From a gamma proteobacterium symbiont of Ctena orbiculata (GTDB taxonomy: Bacteria; Pseudomonadota; Gammaproteobacteria; Chromatiales; Chromatiaceae), in contig NATW01000128.1 in NCBI GenBank assembly GCA_003094555.1, positions 1 through 47,225 of the forward strand: DNA of 47,225 nt, in the 5' to 3' direction. Position 1 is the first letter of the stretch. Every line of letters starts with the position of its first letter. The notes beneath the pieces are model-generated. The model had not been told where the DNA came from. It did no database searches and saw only the letters and a list, made by a program, of their open reading frames with translations. Shown in pieces: positions 15,462 to 23,630 of this stretch. Position numbers and translations under genes: made by a program.

Positions 15462-16331
15462 TCAAAAATAGTCGTCTTCAAGCAGCTGCCTGGCCTGTCG
15501 TTGGGCCATGATGTTGGTCAGGGTGAGGCCCGGTTTTACCGGATCCGCCTCGATGACCTCGTTCAGTAATCTATCGTGTAGGGTTTTATCAAAAACCAGG
15601 CGGGCATAGTGTCGAGCGAATTCCAGTTTTACAATTAGGTCCTCTCCCGCGGAGTAGTTCATGGCCTGTTCGAAGTGTTGACGACCAATTTCAGGTTTAC
15701 CCCCTAGTGCGGGAGGGATTTGGCTCTTGATCACACCCAGATAGAGTTGCGCGCGACCCTTTTCGTATTCCGGGTCGATGGAGACCACCCGTTGTAACAT
15801 GACCTCGGCCTTTGCCAGGTCGGCAATCGCGTTCCAGTCATCGCTGCGGGCCTGGATCCAGCCCGCCCAGCTCGTGGCATAGAGATAGAGTCCTTGCAGA
15901 TCCCCGGCGTTCGTTGCTTGAATGACCGCGGTAAATTCATCGAAAGGCTCCGATCTCTTTTCACAGATGCCGGGTCTTGTTTGGCATACCCCGCGCCCGG
16001 CGTAATCCAGGGCCTTTTGGGTAAGACCTTTCTGCCGCTGGGGATTTGTCACCAACCCGCCGGCGTATGCGCTGTAAAGCTTGGCACCGGCATATAACAG
16101 CTGCTGGTCATCTGGACTCTCTTCAATGAGTGAATCGAGGAGCAACAGATAGGCGGGTGCACCCTGGCGCACTAGGTCCGGATCAGTCTGATTCAGCATC
16201 GCATTGGAGAGGTTTGAGGCCAGCCGGTCAGTGGCCATGGAGACACAGCCACTGTTCATCGATGAAACCAGTGCGCAGAGAACAAGCACTATGACGGGAG
16301 AGTTGAAGATTCGGTGCGAGCGGGGGGGCAT
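15462..16331 (-). CDS. tatT: TRAP-associated TPR lipoprotein, TatT family
   Basis: Predicted lipoprotein of 289 residues. From the ATG chosen here, a signal peptide ends in the lipobox MNSGC (about residue 27), and the mature part is all-helical and TPR-like. The family (Tp0956/TatT of Treponema) forms a trimer that binds the DctP-type receptor and is thought to feed ligand to it. Conserved-looking parts include LLYAGAKLYSAYAG and the C-terminal DNA-encoded run RQARQLLEDDYF. The start follows the preceding gene's stop by one base (TGACATG), so the genes are coupled. The frame is open a further 47 codons upstream, but that part overlaps the preceding gene. Confidence 0.87.
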   Translation of the reverse strand: MPPRSHRIFNSPVIVLVLCALVSSMNSGCVSMATDRLASNLSNAMLNQTDPDLVRQGAPAYLLLLDSLIEESPDDQQLLYAGAKLYSAYAGGLVTNPQRQKGLTQKALDYAGRGVCQTRPGICEKRSEPFDEFTAVIQATNAGDLQGLYLYATSWAGWIQARSDDWNAIADLAKAEVMLQRVVSIDPEYEKGRAQLYLGVIKSQIPPALGGKPEIGRQHFEQAMNYSAGEDLIVKLEFARHYARLVFDKTLHDRLLNEVIEADPVKPGLTLTNIMAQRQARQLLEDDYF

Positions 16332-16332
16332 G

Positions 16333-16698
16333 TCAGCGGTGTTTTTTACCCACCTGCTCCATATGATGCAGCCAGTTACTGAACATGACACCGATGGATC
16401 CGCTTCCACTACGGCGCCCCTTGAAGGTATGGAAGCAGCGCTCATCCTCCTCATCATCATAACGGGTCGCACCGATATTCAGGCACATGTACATAATGAA
16501 GATATCAAATACCAGCAGGGCGATGGCGACAGGTACATGGATAACGGCATCTTTCTTCAACCAGGCGACGATTGGTGTATGGTAGGCCAAAACAATGTAG
16601 AGGGTGCCGAATAAGAGCGCTACTGCGAGCAGGGAAAAGAGATCCGCCAGACGTTCATGTTTCCGGGTGTACCCTTTTAGACTTTCACAGACTGACAT
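16333..16698 (-). CDS. Small membrane protein at head of the TRAP gene set
   Basis: A 121-residue protein with two hydrophobic helices (about 21-47 and 53-75) and a charged C-terminal tail (DDEEDERCFHTF). I do not recognise its family. It is the first gene of the minus-strand TRAP set, and its stop is one base from the TatT start codon. This suggests a function with TatT or the transporter, but none can be named. Confidence 0.7.
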   Translation of the reverse strand: MSVCESLKGYTRKHERLADLFSLLAVALLFGTLYIVLAYHTPIVAWLKKDAVIHVPVAIALLVFDIFIMYMCLNIGATRYDDEEDERCFHTFKGRRSGSGSIGVMFSNWLHHMEQVGKKHR

Positions 16699-16731
16699 GG
16701 GTAGGATCCAAATTGAGTTGTGTTGAAGATG

Positions 16732-16862
16732 TTGAGATTAACCGGCAACCCGCAGGATCTCAATAGGGAGTTTCCATTAATCAAAATTTCTTTTTGAATT
16801 CAGATACCTGGGGTGTGTATAGTGGGGCCGATAACGGAACAGTGTGGGCAAACGGATATAAT
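16732..16862. promoter_or_regulatory. Divergent promoter region between TRAP set and alanine symporter
   Basis: A perfect 7-bp inverted repeat TTGAGAT (16732-16738) / ATCTCAA (16757-16763) lies 34 bases upstream of the TRAP set. A consensus -10 TATAAT is at 16857-16862, about 40 bases before the symporter start, but no good -35 precedes it. Possible regulator site; unassigned. Confidence 0.35.
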
Positions 16863-16902
16863 TCTCTGAAGTCCATGACAAATAGAGAGGGGGGTGTGAA
16901 GG

Positions 16903-18258
16903 GTGGAAAACTTAACAAAGCTGATTGACTGGGTGAATGGGATCGTTTGGGGGCCGCTGATGCTGGTGCTGATCTTGGGCACCGGACTGTTTCTCATGAT
17001 TGGCCTGAAACTGATGCCATTGGCCAGATTGAACTACGGTTTTCGCATGTTGTGGCGGGGTCGAGAGGGGCAGGGTGAGGGTGAGATCAGCCCGTTCAAT
17101 GCCCTGATGACGTCACTCTCCGCAACCATCGGTACCGGCAACATCGCCGGTGTGGCGACAGCGATCGCGATAGGCGGGCCGGGGGCCATCTTCTGGATGT
17201 GGTGTACCGCCCTGGTCGGCATGGCCACCAAATACGCCGAGGCGGTGCTGGCGGTACGCTATCGTGAGGTGGACGAAAACGGTAATCATGTGGGCGGCCC
17301 CATGTACTACATCAAGAACGGCCTGGATGCAAAATGGGCCTGGTTGGGTACCCTGTTCGCCATCTTTGGCGCCCTGGCGGGATTTGGCATCGGTAATACG
17401 GTGCAGGCCAACTCGGTGGCCAACGCCTTGTCGACCAACGAAGGATTGCAGATCGCGCCCTGGGTGACAGGCCTGGTGATGGCGGTTCTGGCCGCACTGG
17501 TATTGATCGGCGGTATCCGTCGTATCGCCGAAGTGGCCGGTAAGCTGGTACCGTTCATGGCCTTGGCCTATCTGCTTTCCGGCTTTGTGGTGCTGGTACT
17601 CTATGCCGGTGACATACCCAATGCCCTGGTGCTGATCGTCAGCGAAGCCTTCACCCCGACAGCCGCCACGGGCGGGTTTGCCGGTGCCGCCGTCTGGCTT
17701 ACCATCCAGTTCGGCGTGGCCAGGGGAATTTTTTCCAACGAGGCGGGTCTGGGCAGCGCCCCCATCGCCCACGCAGCGGCGGCGACCGACAATCCGGTAC
17801 GCCAGGGCACGGTGGCTATGCTCGGCACCTTCATTGATACTTTGATAGTCTGTTCCATCACCGGCCTGGCCATCGTGGTGACCGGTGCCTGGACCAGCGG
17901 TGAGACCAGCTCTGCCCTCTCCTCACTGGCGTTCGAAACCGCTTTGCCCGGGATCGGCAGTTACGTGGTCTCTCTTGGATTGGCTGTGTTCGCTTTCACC
18001 ACCATACTGGGATGGAGCGTGTATGGGGAGCGCTGCGTCGAGTACCTGTTTGGGGTTCGTTCGATCACCCCCTTCCGGGTTGCCTGGATAGTGATGATTC
18101 CACTTGGGGCAGTGGCTCAGGAGTTCCTCAGTTTCGTCTGGCTGGTGGCGGATACCCTGAATGCCCTGATGGCGATACCCAATCTGATCGCCCTGTTGTT
18201 GTTGAGTCCGGTGGTATTCAAGTTGACCAGGGATTATTTCGCTTCGTCAGCCACCTGA
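16903..18258 (+). CDS. Alanine/glycine:cation symporter (AGCS, AlsT/DagA family)
   Basis: Sodium-coupled amino-acid importer of 451 residues with about eleven membrane helices. A GTG start is used, supported by the SD GAGAGGGGG and by the family-typical N-terminus ENLTKLIDWVNGIVWGPLM. Signature segments are LSATIGTGNIAGVATAI, VGGPMYYIKNGL and GIGNTVQANSVA. The gene diverges from the TRAP set. A 13-bp hairpin at 18279-18308 follows it. Alanine or glycine is the likely substrate from family knowledge; other small amino acids are possible. Confidence 0.95.
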   Translation: MENLTKLIDWVNGIVWGPLMLVLILGTGLFLMIGLKLMPLARLNYGFRMLWRGREGQGEGEISPFNALMTSLSATIGTGNIAGVATAIAIGGPGAIFWMWCTALVGMATKYAEAVLAVRYREVDENGNHVGGPMYYIKNGLDAKWAWLGTLFAIFGALAGFGIGNTVQANSVANALSTNEGLQIAPWVTGLVMAVLAALVLIGGIRRIAEVAGKLVPFMALAYLLSGFVVLVLYAGDIPNALVLIVSEAFTPTAATGGFAGAAVWLTIQFGVARGIFSNEAGLGSAPIAHAAAATDNPVRQGTVAMLGTFIDTLIVCSITGLAIVVTGAWTSGETSSALSSLAFETALPGIGSYVVSLGLAVFAFTTILGWSVYGERCVEYLFGVRSITPFRVAWIVMIPLGAVAQEFLSFVWLVADTLNALMAIPNLIALLLLSPVVFKLTRDYFASSAT

Positions 18259-18278
18259 CACAGCAGCCCTAATCCAAC

Positions 18279-18308
18279 GCTTGTGGTGCGGTTTGCCGCG
18301 CCACAAGC
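18279..18308. terminator. Hairpin between convergent AGCS and bolA-like genes
   Basis: GCTTGTGGTGCGG (18279-18291) pairs with CCGCGCCACAAGC (18296-18308) through 13 bp including one G-U pair, with a TTTG loop. No T run follows on either strand, so termination here would be weak or assisted. Confidence 0.55.
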
Positions 18309-18376
18309 CGAAACTTATCGGTGTTGTATCTCGACGACCGATGCAGCCATTTCGCTTGACCAAACCCGATCCAGCT

Positions 18377-18703
18377 CTAATCCTGCTCCTGCGCTGAGCC
18401 GCCAAGACAGGGTGGTGATTCAGGGACCTTGCCCCCCTTTTCGAACCACTCTTCCGGGGTCATGGTGTGGAGTGCAAGGGCATGAACCCCCCCCTGCAGC
18501 TCCTCCGCCAGCACCTTGTTGACCAGGCGGTGACGGCTGATCGGCTTCTCTCCCTTGAAGGCATAACTGACGATCAAGAGCTTGAAATGGGATTCTGAAC
18601 CTTCCGCTACACTGTGCATGTGGCTTTCGTTGGTCACTTCTAGGTGGAGGGGTGAGAAGGCCGACTCAAGCTTCTCCTGTATCGAATCCTGGATGGTTGT
18701 CAT
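18377..18703 (-). CDS. BolA-family protein
   Basis: Small protein of 108 residues, expected to form a complex with monothiol glutaredoxins and help in Fe-S trafficking or gene regulation. The core holds the conserved pattern ESHFKLLIVSYAFKGEK and ISRHRLVNKVLAEEL, followed by HALALHTMTPEEW. The ATG at 18703 was chosen because GGAGAG lies eight bases upstream. A start six codons earlier lacks a site. The tail after TPEEWFEKGG is longer and Pro-rich. It follows hda on the same strand. BolA and IbaG-type paralogues are hard to separate; the longer body suggests BolA. Confidence 0.92.
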   Translation of the reverse strand: MTTIQDSIQEKLESAFSPLHLEVTNESHMHSVAEGSESHFKLLIVSYAFKGEKPISRHRLVNKVLAEELQGGVHALALHTMTPEEWFEKGGKVPESPPCLGGSAQEQD

Positions 18704-18741
18704 GTCACACTCTCCGGTCAATTAACGCCTAGTATAATCCT

Positions 18742-19422
18742 TCACAGTTTCAGGATTTCACGCACAAATGGTATGGTCAGCCGCCTTTGTGCGGCTAGGG
18801 ATGCCTGGTCGAGCCGCTCAATGAGCAGGATTAGAAAGTGGATATCCCGGGGGGTGCGTTGCAGCAGAAAACTGGCAATCTCCGCACTCATGCTCATGCC
18901 TCTTCGTTCAGCGCTGCTGATCAGCAGTTCCAGGCGCTCCTCATCATTCAATGGAAACAGTTGATAACAGGGTCCCCAGGTCAACCTTGACCCGAGATCT
19001 GCGAGTTGCAGCGGCAGTTTAGCGGGGGGGCGGTCACAGGCAACGATCAATTTTGCCCCCGCCTCACGCAGTTGATTGTAGAGATTGAAAATTGCCAATT
19101 CCCAATCCTGTTTGCCCGCTAGAACCTCCAGGTCATCGAGGCAGACCAGGGAGAACGCCTCTAGCCCCTCCAGCATGGCTGGCTGCAAGCCGTGTTCCGA
19201 CTTGAAAGGCAGGTAGGCGGGTTGACCCTGTTCCTGTTGCGACTGGTGACAACAGGCCTGGAGGAGATGACTCTTGCCACTGCCTGATGTCCCCCACACA
19301 TAGATAAAGGGATCTGCGCCGCTACGCAGGCGGGATATCGCCTCGCCATTTCGACCGCATATGAAAGTGGAGAAATCGACACTGGGGCGGATGCTGAGGC
19401 TGAGTGGCAACTGGATCGGCAT
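18742..19422 (-). CDS. hda: DnaA-homologous regulatory protein Hda
   Basis: AAA+ protein of 226 residues that, with the sliding clamp, stimulates hydrolysis of DnaA-bound ATP and so prevents re-initiation. The N-terminus carries the clamp-binding motif QLPLSL (residues 4-9). Walker A is GTSGSGKSHLL, Walker B is LVCLDDLE, and the C-terminal half follows the DnaA lid. No DNA-binding domain of the DnaA type is present, as expected of Hda. The neighbouring ArsC/YfgD-like gene is also linked to hda in enteric bacteria, which supports the call. Confidence 0.94.
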   Translation of the reverse strand: MPIQLPLSLSIRPSVDFSTFICGRNGEAISRLRSGADPFIYVWGTSGSGKSHLLQACCHQSQQEQGQPAYLPFKSEHGLQPAMLEGLEAFSLVCLDDLEVLAGKQDWELAIFNLYNQLREAGAKLIVACDRPPAKLPLQLADLGSRLTWGPCYQLFPLNDEERLELLISSAERRGMSMSAEIASFLLQRTPRDIHFLILLIERLDQASLAAQRRLTIPFVREILKL

Positions 19423-19437
19423 GGCTCGACTACAGGG

Positions 19438-20067
<630 letters not shown>

Positions 20068-20082
20068 TCAGTGGGGGCCTGT

Positions 20083-20430
20083 TTACAGAATATCCAGGAC
20101 CTTTTCAGGGGGCCTGCCGATTGCAGCCTTGCCGTTTTGGATGACAATCGGACGTTCAATCAATTTCGGATTGGCGATCATCGCCTGCATAAGCTGATCC
20201 CGGGTGAGCGCCGGGTCATCCAGTTGCAGGGCCTTATACTCCTGCTCCTTTTTACGCATTAACTCACGGGGTTCCAAGCCCAGCATATCGAGGATTTGCT
20301 CCAGGGTGGCCTTATCCGGTGGCGTTTTCAGATATTCGACCACATCGGGATCGATACCCTTATCCTGTAATAGCTGCAGGGTCTGCCTGGACTTGCTGCA
20401 GCGCGGATTGTGGTAGATTTCAATGCTCAT
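20083..20430 (-). CDS. ArsC-family glutaredoxin-like reductase (YfgD-like)
   Basis: A 115-residue thioredoxin-fold protein. The motif YHNPRCSKSR gives Cys11, the catalytic cysteine of the ArsC family. Later motifs LIERPIVIQNGKAAIGRPPEKV match arsenate reductases using glutathione/glutaredoxin. No arsenic resistance genes are near. The wrbA-hda context suggests the chromosomal YfgD branch, whose physiological substrate is not firmly known. Confidence 0.9.
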   Translation of the reverse strand: MSIEIYHNPRCSKSRQTLQLLQDKGIDPDVVEYLKTPPDKATLEQILDMLGLEPRELMRKKEQEYKALQLDDPALTRDQLMQAMIANPKLIERPIVIQNGKAAIGRPPEKVLDIL

Positions 20431-20593
20431 AATCGATTCCCCTCTGCTAGGAGAGTTGACACTCTTCCTATCAGTACAAATAGATTGAGATGGCGGATTG
20501 CCTCAAACTTAATTTGCCGTCATTGTATCCATACAGAGAGAATGGCTCCACAAGCGGTTCTGATGAATCAATATTGAAAAAACATGGATTTCA

Positions 20594-21829
20594 GTGATGA
20601 ACCAGAATGATGTTGGCAAAAGGGGTATCCCGGCAATCCAGCATGTCAACGCCTTCCTGCGCTTGTGGCTGCACCATTTCAGTCACGATGGGGGTATCAA
20701 ACATGTGGCTGCATTGACCTTTACCACGCTTCTTTCACTGGTACCCTTGATGACGGTGATGCTGGCGCTGCTTTCCATATTCCCCGTCTCTGACCGGATC
20801 TCGGGTCAGATCGAAAACTTCCTGTTTCAGAATTTTGTCCCCGCAGCCGGTGAGGCCGTCCAGCAGCACCTGAAAAATTTCAGTCAAAAGGCGGCACAAC
20901 TCAGTGGGGTGGGATTTTTGTTTCTGATCCTTGTGGCGCTCCTGTTGATGAGTAATATCGACAAGGCGTTCAACACCATATGGCATGTGCGACGAAAACG
21001 TTCACCACTCGCCACGTTTACTGTTTATTGGGCAATCCTCTCCCTGGGACCCATATTGATCGCGATCAGTGTGGGTGTGACCTCCTACCTGGTATCCATT
21101 CCCTTCTTCAGTGAGGCTGAAACAGTAGTCATGGTGAGTTCACGGTTATTGAGTATGATGCCGATCATGATCTCGGCGCTTGCCTTCACCCTGTTATACG
21201 CCCTGGTTCCCAATCGATCGGTGATGCTGCGCCATGCCCTTGCCGGCGGTGTTATCGCGGCGCTCCTGTTCGAGGCTACAAAAAGGGGATTCGCTCTCTA
21301 TATCACGACCTTTCCAACCTATGAGGCGATCTATGGGACGCTTGCGGTCATACCCATCTTTCTTATCTGGATCTATCTATCTTGGTTGGTGACCCTGTTG
21401 GGTGCGGAGTTCACCTACTGCCTGGGTATCTACCGTTTTGATTGGCGTGAGAGCATGCAGCAGCGTGGGGACAGGCTATTGCTTGCGGTGAATATGCTGC
21501 AACTGCTGCGTGCATCCCAGCAACGGGGGGTGTCAATCACCACCCGTCAGTTACAGGCACAACTGCAGCACTCAACCGAAGAGCAACTCGATTCCATACT
21601 TTCGTCATTGTTACGTGCCCGACTTGTCCTGCAGACGGATGATAAGGGTTGGGTGTTGGCTCGAGACCTTAGGCAGGTAACACTGGCTGAGTTATACAGC
21701 TCCGATGCCTATGTGTTACCGGATGAAGGGCAGGTAAAAGTTGCCCCATACGCATTGAATACTTTGATTGCAAAGATAAATAGGGACTTGCAAAAAACAA
21801 TGGATTTACCTCTGGATGAGTTGTTATAA
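20594..21829 (+). CDS. YihY/UPF0761-family inner-membrane protein (formerly Rbn/BrkB)
   Basis: Membrane protein of 411 residues. The first 280 contain about six hydrophobic helices. Conserved family segments include GGIKHVAALTFTTLLSLVPL, LFLILVALLLMSNIDKAFN and FLIWIYLSWLVTLLGAEF. The remaining 130 residues look like a cytoplasmic winged-helix extension with two helix-rich stretches (RQLQAQLQHSTEEQLDSIL). That C-terminal domain is common in the longer proteobacterial members. The protein is named for old, disputed functions (RNase BN, virulence); no activity is assigned here. Confidence 0.93.
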   Translation: MMNQNDVGKRGIPAIQHVNAFLRLWLHHFSHDGGIKHVAALTFTTLLSLVPLMTVMLALLSIFPVSDRISGQIENFLFQNFVPAAGEAVQQHLKNFSQKAAQLSGVGFLFLILVALLLMSNIDKAFNTIWHVRRKRSPLATFTVYWAILSLGPILIAISVGVTSYLVSIPFFSEAETVVMVSSRLLSMMPIMISALAFTLLYALVPNRSVMLRHALAGGVIAALLFEATKRGFALYITTFPTYEAIYGTLAVIPIFLIWIYLSWLVTLLGAEFTYCLGIYRFDWRESMQQRGDRLLLAVNMLQLLRASQQRGVSITTRQLQAQLQHSTEEQLDSILSSLLRARLVLQTDDKGWVLARDLRQVTLAELYSSDAYVLPDEGQVKVAPYALNTLIAKINRDLQKTMDLPLDELL

Positions 21830-21974
21830 CGATCTTTCAATAAAGGATCAACTCTCCTATAGTGTGAGCTGAAGGCAGGTTGCGATTCACTATGGCTGTA
21901 TGTATCTGCGCCAACTATATTACCCTGGTTTGTAATGTTTTGGCGGGCATGCAGCACGCATATTAAATCAATGG

Positions 21975-23615
21975 ATGATATGTTCCATGACTGTACACAC
22001 AATTATCAGTGAAGAAGGCCCATTCTATGGGGACGGAGTCAGCACCACATTTCCGTTTTCCATGACCCTGTTTGATAGTGGGCAACTCAGGGTCACCAGG
22101 ATTACCAGAGTAGGTATCGAAGAGGTCTTGACCCTGGGTGTTGACTACACGCTCACTCTGAATGCGGATCAGCAGAACAATCCAGGTGGCGTGCTTGAGT
22201 ACCCGGGTATTAGCGGCCCCTTGCCCAGTGATGAAGCGTTGCATATCAGGCGTGAGGTCGATCTGTTGCAATTGACAGATCTGCAAAGCCAGCCCGATTA
22301 TGCCCCTTTGGAGATCGAGCGTTCTCTGGATAAGTTAACCATGATCGCGCAACAGTTGAGCGACGATGTGGCAAACTTGAAGCAGTTACTTGCTGCAAAT
22401 GAGACTGTCAAATTTGCTGTCATAGGCGCCAGCGAGACAGTCTTTCCATGGCGCCAGACATGGGTCGATCTCATCGATGACGCATTCAAGTCAGAAGGTC
22501 TTAAGGTTGATTTCTTTCATACCGGGGCTGGCGCCCTGACCCATCACTTGGCTATGACCCAAACCGATACCCTGACCGGAGAGACCCGGGCAGAGCTGAC
22601 AAGTGCTAGTGATCCTGATGTGATCATTGTGGAACTGGGGATTAATGACGCCGTACTCTCACTCGGAAATCGATCGCAAGCAGAGTTGATTGCAGATGCC
22701 CAGGCGCTCTACGCCTACTTTAGAACCAATAACCCAGGTGCGCTGATCCTTTATTCCAGGTTGGTGCCCTACGATGAGGAAAAGCATAGCCAGGTTGCAG
22801 TAGAAAATATCAAGAAGAAGTATTGCATACCATTTATGCACCAGACGTCGGGAATGCCCGGGGAGGATGACTTGTTCACCTCCGAGCCTACCGAGCTCGA
22901 CAAGTTGATTTCACCGGAGATGCAGGAGAGGCTCGACAACTGGCGGGTTATGGATGCCGAGTGTCAAGCGTTGGCGGATGTCTCAATCGATACCAGCTAT
23001 TTTCAAGTGGCAAGATTAGGTCTGCTTTCCCATGATCGCTTTCACCCCAGTTCACTGGGTCATTACTTTATTGTGAGCCGCTTCTGGAATGCATTTCAGA
23101 GGAATGCAGCCATCAGGGCGGCGGTTCCTGAGCTCACTAGAATCAGGGATCTGGGGGATTTCACCAACTTTATACGGTTGTGGAGGTCGGTGCTTAAAGT
23201 GGATGCCGGAAGGGATGGCTATGTTGTCGATCCGGCATTTCTGTCGGGTTTCGATTATCCAATGTGGATGAATATCTACGGGGATACGAACCTGATCTAC
23301 AACATAGAATATTGGGCGAATCAACAACGACCTACAATCGCCGTTACCAATAGTGTGGATAACGCCAATGGCAATATGTTGCTGGTGACCATGAATGATC
23401 TTTGGCCGAATCTTGAGATCGAAACAAAGTTGTGGTTCGAGGGTGATAGTGAACCATCGGTTTGGACTGAGGCATCGCCCAGACAATTTACATCATTAAC
23501 AGGTAGTCATGTCAGCGTTCTGCAAAATCCCAATCTAACCAATGGTAATTGGAATATAAAATATAAAGTCGCCGATGATGTATTTGGGCCGTTTAGCTTT
23601 ACCGTTTCCGGCTGA
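21975..23615 (+). CDS. Phage-tail-fibre-like N-terminus fused to SGNH hydrolase
   Basis: A 546-residue protein with two recognisable parts. Residues about 1-140 follow the tail-fibre/spike attachment pattern: GPFYGDGVSTTFPFSM, an LGVDYTLTL strand, HIRREVDLLQLTDLQ, then LDKLTMIAQQL. Residues about 145-375 form an SGNH/GDSL-type hydrolase: Ser153 in IGASET, a GxG block in HTGAGAL, Asn224 in LGIND, and Asp354/His357 in HDRFHPSS. The C-terminal 170 residues are unassigned, probably beta-rich. No other phage gene is visible around it. Start may be the Met at 21987. A glycan esterase or deacetylase carried by a tail-like particle is the main alternative to a free enzyme. Confidence 0.72.
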   Translation: MICSMTVHTIISEEGPFYGDGVSTTFPFSMTLFDSGQLRVTRITRVGIEEVLTLGVDYTLTLNADQQNNPGGVLEYPGISGPLPSDEALHIRREVDLLQLTDLQSQPDYAPLEIERSLDKLTMIAQQLSDDVANLKQLLAANETVKFAVIGASETVFPWRQTWVDLIDDAFKSEGLKVDFFHTGAGALTHHLAMTQTDTLTGETRAELTSASDPDVIIVELGINDAVLSLGNRSQAELIADAQALYAYFRTNNPGALILYSRLVPYDEEKHSQVAVENIKKKYCIPFMHQTSGMPGEDDLFTSEPTELDKLISPEMQERLDNWRVMDAECQALADVSIDTSYFQVARLGLLSHDRFHPSSLGHYFIVSRFWNAFQRNAAIRAAVPELTRIRDLGDFTNFIRLWRSVLKVDAGRDGYVVDPAFLSGFDYPMWMNIYGDTNLIYNIEYWANQQRPTIAVTNSVDNANGNMLLVTMNDLWPNLEIETKLWFEGDSEPSVWTEASPRQFTSLTGSHVSVLQNPNLTNGNWNIKYKVADDVFGPFSFTVSG

Positions 23616-23630
23616 TATCCTTGACCGGGT

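Noticed and set aside
20083-20430. Arsenic resistance operon
   Set aside because: The gene is ArsC-family, but no arsB, acr3 or arsR is near; the context is the common hda-wrbA neighbourhood.
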